Source of the DNA: Siphonodentalium dalli | Lineage: Eukaryota > Mollusca > Scaphopoda > Gadilida > Siphonodentaliidae | Assembly (NCBI GenBank): GCA_032622095.1 | Contig: CP136069.1 | Location: forward strand, 41,518,194-41,582,193 | Direction: 5' to 3' | Length of the DNA: 64,000 nt | Shown: one piece after another, positions 29,101-41,100 of the stretch | Numbering within the stretch: position 1 is the stretch's first letter | Layout: every line of letters begins with the position of its first letter | Position numbers and translations under genes: made by a program | Notes under the pieces: model-generated | Told to the model about the DNA's origin: nothing | Databases searched by the model: none | Seen by the model: only the letters and a program-made list of their open reading frames with translations

Positions 29101-32100
29101 TCCTTAAAGAAAGCCTGAACACTGAACTATCATAGGGCCCTCCCATGGCGGTGCCATTCCCAACCCCGCGACTCGCCAATCTTCTGATTGAGTTGAAAAT
29201 AAACTGGCTAATTCAATCTGTACAGTGAATTATATTGGGACTGCGCATGCGTGACTGATTCCGAGGCAAGCCATTGAAGAGTGAAGACCGTGAGTGACCG
29301 TAGGCGACCACAAAAAGTTAACCCCTTTTCTGCTATGGTTTACAAACGCAGGACATCTATCCATCCATATAGTTCAGTGTTCAGGCTTTCTTTAAGGAAA
29401 TATATATTATATTTTTTTAAATATCATTTTATTCCAATCAATAATAACATATTTAAACATTTGACAAATATTTTACATTATAAGACAGAATAATATATAT
29501 ATAATAGGATGATTGGAAAGGGGATTAAACAACAAGCCCAAGGGCTTTTATTAAGTTTGCTCCCCTTTTGTTTCGCGCCCGCTCTTCATTAAGTGTTAGT
29601 GTGGTCGTCGGGAGGTTGAACCTGGAAAAAATTGTTATAAAGCTGGGTTTGGTCTCATTTTGCGCGCAAAAGTATCAGGAATAACATATCCAAAATCCGC
29701 TAAAATCCGCCTTGGGGAAAATTCAGGATTCAAGATGGCGTCCAATGTGGCGGCCAACGATTATAAATATTCCCCAATCAGCATTAGTCCATTGTGAGGT
29801 AGGGGTAATGAGTTTGCTCTCGTACAAATGTCATCACGTTTGACAAAGGATTCCACGGGAGTCACACTGACCAAATATCAGTCGCAAATCCAAAAGATGG
29901 CAACCAAAAATGGCCGCTAAAATGACAATTATTTAATTTGTTTATTTTGTTGATCGAAATCAGCCAGTGATGACCAGAATGAGAAGTACTTCATGATTTC
30001 GACACTTGTGTGTCAAATATATCATTTATACTCAGACCTCATCCTCGTCATCTATGAGAACCTCTTCTGAATTCACGCAGCCCTCTCCACGACAATCTCC
30101 ACAAGCGATAACACATTTCAGACCATGTTTGCGACATGTACACACATTGGTGTCACATGGTTTTTTATGACATCTTACACTTGCGCCATACAAACTTGAG
30201 CAATTTGTCTGGGGCTGCATTCTGGTCAGTCATGACTGGGGAAAGATCCTCACCACGTCGTTCCCAACCCCACCCCTCAGCATTCAATACGTCATTATTC
30301 AGTGTATAAGATCGGTTGATAACCCCGCCCATAATCTGCTACTTCTACGGGCTACATGGAAGCCATGTTCCCCAAACACTGATGTACCCAAGGATGCTTC
30401 ACTGGTAATTCTAGCATCATTTGGAGATATAGTCTGCAGCTCTTTGCGTAATTTATATGACTAGTGGCTGCGAAGAGGTTCAGCATCTTCCCTAATGTTA
30501 CAATATGCAGATTCCAATCCCTGTTCGCTCAGCACGGATGAAGTTCTTTAAGGTTTGCACATAATCCATATACTGCACCCACAATTTTGCTGTGAGGGAT
30601 TCTTTGACAAGAAGTGATTTATAACAATTGATACATTGCTCGACCTTCAACAGTTCAGTTGAGTCCGCAGCCGCGGATATAGGAACAACGCCAATTTTAA
30701 TCTCTTCACACAGTTTTTGTATTCTGTCCATTCCACTCTGGTGCATTTTGCCCATCGTGTTTTCACCAACAACGTGTACATCACACTGTTGCATGTGCGA
30801 GGCTTCTATGTCATCTTGTTCCATTACCGATTCGATGTCCGCAGAACTGTCGTCCTTTTCAACTGGGACAACTTCAGCTATCAACTTATTGAAAAGCGCA
30901 GCCTCAACTAGGTAGTAACCACTCAATGCCCTCGACACTGCCTTTCCAGATATCATATGGGTCACTGTGTTCTGACCGTACACTTTCTCCAAAGCTTCTT
31001 CTAACCCCGACCCCTTCACAATCGAACCGATACTCCCCATGAAGCTCATTACAGTGTGAAATCCGCCCAGCCTACACACTATGTTCATCGACTTAGAACT
31101 TATTATGTTTGCAGCCTTGAGCCACAACGGCTGGTCGAAAGTGATATATGGCGTGTGGATGTTCAATCTACGTGCCTGTTCCTCAACATAAATGAGTGTA
31201 GAATAAATGCAATCGTCATCTGACGGATTCAGATCGATGATGGGAAGGAACAGAACATCTGATTTCTCAGCGGTCAGAGTGTCGTCCTGCGAGTAAGCAC
31301 TTTGCATGAAACCTGACCAGTTCGCGCTAGGTTTTTCACTCTTACTGAAAAAGCATGCTGAGTGCCACAGCAGATCTGTGCTGAGGTCAGATGGGAGGGT
31401 ATATGGTGTGGCCAAATGAAGAAGAGGTTTCAGTTTGATATTGGAAATTCCTTTGCCAATAACATCAACATATTGGGAGATGGACACTCCTTTGTTTTTC
31501 ACGAGCTCATCAACCCTCAACCGCTTTTGTCTCATGATTACACGCGATTTCATGTTCAGTGCTGATTGATTCATGGGTGCATATATTGCAACTATCCCCA
31601 TTCCATGGAAGGTCCCCTTGCCATATAGAGTTGCTATGTTGTGGTCGACATTATCTGCCACCCACTGAACGAAGGCACCGGGTGCATAGTCAGTTAGTAT
31701 TTGACTGGGCGTTTCGGTCTGAATGACGGATTGCTTGTACCTCTCAACTTCATGGTGGGTAACAGAGAATCCCAACCAGGATAACTCGTTCACTAGCCAT
31801 TTGGAACCAAACACATTGTCCATTTCTACACCCAGTCCAAACAGCGTTGGTGTTATAACCGAATGTGGACGAGCACCCTGTACAATGGAATGACCGATGC
31901 TATTCTGCTTGACATCGGACGGAATTAAAATCTTTAGTAGGCTTTGCAGGTGATTCGGGATCCAATTTCGCCCCTGACTAATAATAGATATAGCGTCACT
32001 GGGTGGATAAGATTAGCGACTGAAATCGGCCTCCCTTATTTGTGCTTTTATTATTCTTGCTGCAGTCAAGACAATCCGGTCTGCCTCCTCATCTAAATCC

Positions 32101-35100
32101 TGTTTTTTATCAGTGCACCACTTTTCATTTATAATGAATTTGGCCATATTTCGAAAACAAACGACATCCTTTCGTCCCATAACCTCGGCGAAGAAAATGA
32201 ATTCTGCATAGTATTCCTCTAAGTTACCTTTCAAACTTTTAATAGTATAAACCTCTGACTCGCCTGCGAATTCAACTATTCTGGAATGTAACTCACTAAC
32301 AGTGTATAATTCAGCACCAGCTTCTGTCTCGAGCCAATTACAAATCGTTTCGAACCAATGTTTCATACCCTGATCTGATCTTCGACCTGCTTTTCCTGTT
32401 TCGGGTTGACTCACATCCTTGCCTTGCAAGAATCGAGTCAGATATCCGTGGTGGTAAACGGCCTATGCTGCTACCAAGTCAATGCGCCCTTGAATGCGCT
32501 TCTCCACGTCATATGCTAAAGCATCCTGTCTATGCGCACAGCATTGTAAGAGCTTGTCCCTGAAAGGGATGGTCTCTACTTGGCTCATTGGTGTGGACCT
32601 ATCTGGGTGTCTAACATCAGTGCTTGTATGAACTCCACATATTAAGCAGTCTTCTGCTATATTGATTGGCGTTGCATCAGATCGTAGTCTTTTCGCTTCT
32701 GAAACCACCAAATTATCTTGTGTCTTTCTTTTTGTGTCGGTAAAATCTCTCCGGCAACCTGCATGCACCAGCACTTTGTCGACAGGCGTCACCTGGCTGC
32801 GCGCGGTGAGGTATTGTTTCAAATTAGGTCGCCCCCGTTGTCCGCAAAAGCTTATGAGAGTCACAATACCTTTTGCCCCCACCTTTACCGGTGGATCATT
32901 AACAAAAACAAAACCACATATGACACAGAGGTCTTCAGCTGGGTTAAGCTCATCGCCGACGGTACGATTGTCGGCCATTATCAACAATGAGAAATGAAAT
33001 AGAGCGAGAATAAATATGCAATAATAAAACAGAACACGAGAACAACGAATGAAGCAATCAAATTAACCAAAACAAATCTCCTGCGTACGTTGTCACCGTT
33101 AGTTTTCAACAGGAAACATTTGTCCGACTCCTAAAAAAGCTACTTTTACAACTTTCACAATTAGAGATACAAATCGAAGTGATATATTAGAAACAACTGA
33201 ACAATGCGACTTGTGGTTTGCACAACTGCAGTGAAGTGCGTTATGTCGTTCTATGATAACGTGCTTTATCACTGATGGCTAATTGTGGTGTTATCACACA
33301 TGGCTTATTGTGGTGTTTTCCTCCAACGCTCACAAAACGCTCTTTATGTATGGTATTTTACTTAACGCTCTTTATTGGTGGGGGCAAATATGGCTTACAC
33401 TGTGGTGGGTCATGTTGTCGTATCATCATATGACAATTATTCATGCGAACTTGCCACGCCTTAGTGGTTTGCGAGCTAACACAAGTAAAATGTTTGTATT
33501 TATCTGCATTACGAAAATTTTGTGGCATAATGACGAAACGTCCTGTATTCAAATGACTGTAAAACAATTTCCCCAAACCGGATTTTAGCGGATTTTGGAT
33601 ATATTGTTGTCCAAACATTCCCGGTCAAAATGACACCAAAACTGGCTTTATAACAATTTTTTCTACGTTCACCGTCCAAAATCACCACAACGACTATACT
33701 ATGTAGAGGGGGGTCAGACGGGAAGGAATGAAGCTATCATAATTATAGTATAATGTTGTCGTGAGTTTTGCTCGGGATCTGTACAGTGATGCTTTAACGG
33801 AATAGAACGTCGGAACAATGCAATGATGTCAGAATGTGTTTCGTCTGACATATCGTACAGTTAACAAAGAGCGTTCTCATTTATGATATTTTGATAAGAA
33901 TTGTTTTTTCAAAGATATACATACTAGAATTTGAAGTCTGCGATGATGGTTTCAGCATTAGGAATGAAATTAATATGTACTTGAGCGTCCCCCGGGATGG
34001 TCGAAAGGACCGATATGCCCTTTCCTTCACCCCTCATTTTATTGCCTTTATTGGAATCATGAAAAAAAAGAAAGAAAAAAGAGCATTTTTATACATTTTT
34101 TTTAATTATTTTCTTTTGTGTTTCTTCTTTCTTGGTGGCTCTTCTCCTGAATATGAAGGCGACGGAGCTGGTTTCTGTCTTAATTGCCGTAGTTGGTATT
34201 CTTTTTCCTGTTTTTCTTGTATTTTGTTCCATTTTCAGTTTCTGCCATCACTGCTTCTGTTTTCTTCTGCATATTTTGAAGCTTTTGTAGATTTTCTTCA
34301 TCTTCGGTAGGAGCATGGGTGGTGATTCCTGCTCCTCTTCCGCGATGCTGACGGGGGACACCGCGGAGGTGACCTGTCTTTGTGAGCCTCTGTAATTTAT
34401 ATGTTAGCGTGAGAACATGATTATCTCTGGAAATCACTCACTTGAGTTGTTTTCAGTGACAAGAGTTCATATCGTGATATACAGTCATTGTCGGTAAGTT
34501 TGGGCTACACTTTGCTTAAACAAACACTGCTTGTGGCGATGGGATCACTAGTCACGCATTGTAAAAACAGTCTATAACCTGCCGGCTCGGATGCATTCAC
34601 ACATCCCTGCCGGATAAGTGAGAATAAGCCATACAAACTCTGGACTAGAATAATTAAAATAAACTTAGGACTCCTGTGTTTTTTAATATCACCTCAGCTA
34701 TTTGAAATATTTATAAAAGATTTATTACACCACAAACCAGTCAAAAGTAAGAGTATCATGACCAATACTTGCAGGTCGCTCTTCGTGGCAATGTAGATTT
34801 TCAGGACACGGCTTAGCTCAATGTTGACACTCTAAAAATTGAGTCTCTTCATGATAGATATAAATAATTGGTAGAAAGTTCCATATTTTACTAGATACTT
34901 TATTCTTAGTGGCTCTTTTTGTCACAGGTAAATTATTTTATACACTATGATATAATTAAAATACACGTCGTAAAAAGCACATCTTTAAAAAATATATAAA
35001 GCATTAGAATACGGTACTCATTATCAATTTCTTATCATTCATGTTATTATCTTTTACTGTTTATAGGGAGGCCTCTTTGATGACATGGTTAACAATGAAG

Positions 35101-38100
35101 CAAAGGCTAAAGGTAGATAATTAGTACATATATTTACATTCAGCAGTTTTATGTGGATCGATCCATCATCTGTCCACATGTAATTAAATTGCAAATCCAC
35201 TAGTATAAGTTTCTTCAGAATTGGTTCATTTCTTGTCTCCTTTTCTACCATTTAATTGAGAACTTAACCCTTTCTATACTAAATGGAATCTGCAACTCAG
35301 TTATAAAAGTATACATTGGAATGGTCTATTATTATTATTATTATTATTCTGGAGGAGTTTAAGCAAAAATAAGCAGACAACAGATAATAGGCCTAAAGTG
35401 TAAAAGGAGTCCTATTTATTGGATATATCCACATAGAAATAAGTAATGCAGTGATTTCTGAGAAGCAATTAATTGACTTGAGAGAACCTATGAAGAAATT
35501 CCCAAGCAAAGTATAAAGTACAGTCATCTCTCCTTGAACTATTATTATTTTTCCAGATAAAAAAGATGCGTCATCCACACACAGCAAGCATAAGGTAAAA
35601 AGTTCAAAGTCAAAGGAAAAACATTCTCCTAAACAAAAGCCTAGAAGTTCTTCAATGTTCAATGAAGATGATGATATGTTTGGATCGACTAGGAAGGAAT
35701 CAGTCTCCAAATCCTCTGCAGCAGGTATCTGTTTATTTTTCAAATATTTTTGTTCAGTATTTTTGAATTTGTTATATATTAGTTTAACCCTTTCAGTGCC
35801 AAGTCCTATTTTTGTATCAACCCATATTTCCTTGATCATTTTTCAAATTTATTGATTATAATAATGTGATACATTGATGGAAAGAGCTCTTGGTTGATAC
35901 AAAAATCGGACTTGGCACTGAAAGGGTTAAGTACCAATGTTAAATATATCTTAAAAACTTATCCCTTTCTATATATACAAAATGGTATAAAAGTGTACAT
36001 TGGAATGGTCTATTATTGATTTGGAGGGGTGTACACAAAATATAAGCAGATGACAGATAATAAAAGTGCAGAAGGAGTCCTATTTATTGATGCAAAAATG
36101 TTCAGATAATAAGTTCAACAAATGACTTATTTCCCACCAATGGATAGGATTTCTTCTGCACTTTCTATTGTCTGTCATCTGCTCATTTTCCTGAGCATAC
36201 CTCCAGATAAATAATAGACATTCCAATGTATACTTTTTATAACTGATTGGGATTATCCATTTAGTAATCTTATAATTATCTAAGTAATATATAGAATCTA
36301 TCTTCTTTTTATAATTTTTTAAAGGCTCACTTAATTATTTTATATATGCCATATTATATACCATTTGAAGGAGGAAGCTCCAAAACATTGTATTATAAAC
36401 TTATTCATTGTAATAAACTGTGAACATATTGCTTTTGTTGAGATACATGTACTGACTTGGTGTTCAGTGCTCAAGTTTAATTATTTTCAATAGAAGTGGA
36501 ATAACTCTATATCTAAGATATAGAGTTATTCCCCTTCCATTGATAATACATTCTTAGTTTGAATTCTGTTGCAATCTGGAAGCCATATCGGGGGGAAATC
36601 TTTCTATGATTTCAGCTGTTTTCTAATTCTCTATGGGCTTCTTCTGAGACACAGATGTTTCAAATGGTGATGAGTTATAGTATTTTAATCATATTTTATG
36701 GCATTCATTGCTATTAAATCTGTTTATCAAGGCACTATAAAAAAAATAATCAGTGACTCAAAAATTAAATGTGCCTGTAATCTTTATAAGGTCCTCCTAA
36801 GACTGTTCAGCCAAAATCATCAGGAGGGTTTTTTGATGACGATGATGAAGACGACATGTTTGGGGACTCGTCGGTTGTGAATACTGCTGTGAATAATGAA
36901 GAAGAAGAGGTTGAGAAACCTAAAAAGAAACATGAGAAGAAGGTTTGCCTTAATCCTTTCATTACTGAATGAATTCTCCATTCAAGTCTGAGTTTAGTGT
37001 GCCTGTCATTAGCAGAATGAGGTCCCCAGAGGGTGAATTTGGTGATGCTAGCCTGCTATGCGGGATAGCGTCACTAAATTCACCCTCTGGGGACCTCATT
37101 CTGCTTGGCCTCATCTGCTATGGGAGACATAGGCTCAGATTGAAGTTCCCAAATGGTGAATATTGTGATGTACACCCGTTGGGAACCTCGATTATGCAAT
37201 GTGTCGTCTGCCAATTTGGGGATATAGAGAAACTAAACTAAAAAAGAAATAGAATCTTTGTGAAGAAGTTTCTATAGAAATTTTATAATAAAGAAACTTT
37301 CCAGAGAAGGCCTAAGCAGAATGAGGTTCCCAGAGGGTGAATTTAGTGATTCTAGCTCGCTATGCGGGATAGCATCACTAAATTCACCCTCTGGGGACCT
37401 CATTTTGCAAGTGACAGGCGCACTAAACTCAGGCTTGCACCCAGTTACATAAGTATCTATTTGAATGGTATATTATTTGTTTGGATGGTTGTTCAGGAAA
37501 TATAAACTGACGACAAACATGAAAACAGACAATACAAGTGTAGAATATTCATAATCATTGGTGGGAAATGTTCAGATAACAAGTTCAACAACAAGAAACC
37601 ATGGTACTGATGGGATAGTCCATGAATACAACAGATTGCTCTGAAATTATTGATGATCCTGACAACATATAAAAAAATACAAACACAAAAGAACATTTAA
37701 GTCTGGGCTATTTCAGACACACCATACCAAAAGTTTATATATGCATGAAAACGTGTTTGTATTTTTTCTTACATCTATATTATATTTTTGCTGTATGTTC
37801 TGTACTAAATTCATCCATATGACCTGAATAAAAATTATTAAAAAGAAAAAGAGAAAATAAAGTTTAACAAACAAATAAATGGGGAACAGATATGTTAAGT
37901 TTCTAAATTTGCGACCGTATTTCCTGTTCACCGACTCCTTACAATGCAGCTGCACACTTGTGATTATACGTATTGTATACTATAACAACACCCATTATAT
38001 GTGGGGCTTCACAAGTTCACCAGAGTGTGAAAATCAATTAATATCAGTCATAGTTCACTACTGATCAGTCTTCAATCAGAGGGAACATCAAAAGTTACCA

Positions 38101-41100
38101 ATGGCACATTCTGTGAATGTTAATGTGTGGGTATGTATGTATGGTACTGGAAATAAGGAAATCCCTGTCATGGGGAAATCCCCACAAAAGCACGAATATT
38201 TGAAAAATAAAATAACATCGTTTTTTGGGATTTTGAATGCCGGGTTTTGCTGAATTTGGAAGAAATTGGGGGGTTATTCATATTTGCTGAATTGCCATGG
38301 CTATCCGGGAGTCTCATGGACAATTCGTGAAACTTAACAGCTCTGATGGGGAATCGAGAATTTAACCATTAGCAAGTATCCAGTTATTAACCTTTTCATG
38401 ACTGGAGCTTCCTGAAATTTTGTGAAAACCCTGTGCCAATGCATTCTCTTATATATGCAAGTCTCCCATAGGGAGCCTCACATATTTAGGAAAATACATT
38501 GTCCTAAAAATATTTACCTGGACCTTGTAAGCCAGTGAATTATCTTATATATGCCAGATTTCTCTTTTATAATTATGCGAGGCTCCCTATGGGAGACTCA
38601 CATATATGAGAATGCTTTGGCACAGCTCCCATCATGAAAGGGTTAAATGATTAATACACAATACATATTTCAGTTGATTGTAACTAAAGGTGTACTTGTA
38701 ATTCTACATTTGGTTCTTAAACTTTTTCATTTCTATGACCTGAATTTATCCTTATGCTGCCATAAGTTTTGATGAAATAAAAAGCTGTCATATTGTGAAA
38801 TGAATTTGTATCTTCGACCTTTCAGCTGCCTGCTGGTGCTGTATCAATGTTTGGTGGATCACCGAATCCACTAGCGGCGGCGTTGAAGAAACAGCTACCG
38901 CAAGAATCAGATGAGGTGAGAGCTTCTTTGATAAACACCTTCCCGTGCATGATTACCCTTCCATGACTGTAGCTTCCTGAAATTTTGCGAAAAACCCTGT
39001 GCCAATGCATTCTCTTATATATGAGAATACATTGGCCTAACAAATATCTACCTTGACCTTGTAAGGCATCTGTTAGGAAATATTGGCCACAGACAAGTAA
39101 AATTAGACCCGGAGCTAGCCGATGTGGAAGTGGAATGCTTCATTGGTGGGTACCTTTCAAAATTAAAAAATTAAACTAATTTGAATTTCTGATCATATTA
39201 ACATTTTATTTTTTGTTTAAACTGTATGTATTTGGGTTGCACAACAGACTGTTACATTAAAATTGCATTACGACTCATTATGAAAAGTAGTTTTTCAGAC
39301 CCAAAAACTTTTTTTTTTATTCAGGAAGACATAAAAATCTGCCTGCTGGGAAATTTTTATCATTACAAGTGGGAATAAAAACCTGCCTGCTGGGAAATTT
39401 TGCGGGTAAAAAATAAATATGAAATTCTGCCAGTCCATTTAAAATAAAATCTGTCCGGGAAACAGATAATCAGCTTTGTGTTTCCTTATGCCTGAGTTTA
39501 GGCCAAGCCCAAGTTAGTGTGCCTGTCATTTGCAGAATGAGGTCCCCAGAGGGTGAATTTAGTGATGCTATCCTGCACAGCGGGCTAGCATCTCCAATTT
39601 CACCCTCTTGAGACCTCATTCTGCATGGCCTCATCTGCTATGGAAGACAAAGACTCAGATTATTATTTGATAATTAAGAAACTTTCCAGAGAAGATGAGG
39701 CCTAAGTAGAATGAGGTCCCCAGTGGGTGAATTTAGTGATGCTAGCCTGCTATGCAGGATTGCACCACTAAATTTACCCCCTGGGGACCTCATTCTGCAA
39801 ATGACAGGCACCTTATTCTCAGACCTGATTTAGGCCTCGTTTAGGGAAAATATAGGAAAATGTTTATGCTCAATGTTCTGCAAGGGCTCTGGAGACATTT
39901 TTCTGACATTCCCTATCTATCATTTGCTATGGTTTTATTCTTTACAGGATGCAGATTGGATGGATGAAAAGTCTCGTAGTGGAAGCTTAAAATCCAACCA
40001 ATCGTCGTCTTCATCTGTTGCTTCGATGAATAAGAAGGGATTGGGCAGTCAGAAGAAAGATATCAGCCCCGCCCCTTCTAGCAACAGTCTGTTTGCAGAA
40101 GAACCCGATGATGACCTGTTCAAACCAAAATCAAAACAAGAAACGTAAGTATATGCCATATGAGTTGAGAAATTTTGTTGTTCAAACCAAAAGCAAAATC
40201 TGAACCAGTTATATTTAGTGGCAACTTAATATGACTCAAATATTTGTTTTTCAAACAAATGGAAAGCAAAACAACAATGTAATTATGTGTGATTTACCCT
40301 TTCATGATGGAGCTACGCTGATGAAGCATTAAAGGTAATGTTCCAGTGCATTCTCTTATATATGCGAGTCTCACATAGGGAGACTAGCATATAGAGGAGA
40401 ATGCATTGGCACAGGGTTTTTGCAAAACCTCATTCTGCTTTGGCCTCATCTTCTCTGGAAAGTTTTTTTATCATCAAATTTCTACAGAAACTTCTTCACA
40501 TAGATTCTATTTCTTTTTATGTTTACCCATACCATAGTATGGTAAACATAGTGTCGTTGTCCGGATTGACCACTCGTCGTTAGTCTGTCTGTCTGTCTGT
40601 CTGTCTGTCTGTAGACACTTTACGCATGGTGCGTTAACTGAAATATTTTCTATCTGATCAGAACCAAATTTTGTATATGAATTTCTCAGCACCAAATACA
40701 GATCGAGTTCGAATATGGGTTCGATCCGAGCTTTTTTTACGGAGTTATGGCCCTTTTTCGACTTAGAATTCATGCATGCTACCATAACTCAAAAAAAAAT
40801 TATCTGATCAGAATCAAATTTGGTATGCAAGTTTCTCGGACCAAAATACAGATCGAGTTCGAATATGGGTTTGATCCGATATTTTTTAATGGAGTTATGG
40901 CCCTTTGACATAGAATTTCTGCATATTTTGATAAATCAACCATTTTTCAACTGATAAGAACCAAATTTGGTATGCGAAACCAGAATTATGGCCCCTTTTA
41001 ACTAAGAATTGAACAGATTTGAGATTTTCTTACAATATATATAACTGCAGCAGCTTACAACTCTGGTATCAGTAAGAGAGACTAGAGATAATCTCTATTA

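Larger units (their letters stand above)
22985..29420. mobile_element. DIRS-like element remnant with ~230-bp inverted termini, heavily interrupted
   Basis: The left block (about 22985-23220) is the inverse of the right block (about 29205-29420). Shared words include cacactgaactatatggatgg, ctgcgtttgtaaaccatagc, actttttgtggtcgcctacg and gcatgcgcagtcccaata. Just inside the right terminus, 29034-29130 carries tagttcagtgtgagg and its inverse, then gggccctccca: an internal complementary block as in DIRS elements and as at 8400-8520. No reverse transcriptase or tyrosine recombinase is recognisable; traces at 24180-25040 and 28570-28900 share the words 'gccatcg.cggaatgggcctcc' and 'gcaggtcgttc'. A hAT element is inserted within. 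Confidence 0.5.

Noticed and set aside
33891-34437. 139- and 85-codon ORFs on opposite strands
   Set aside because: Low-complexity, AT-rich, overlapping, with no recognisable domain and no splice context.
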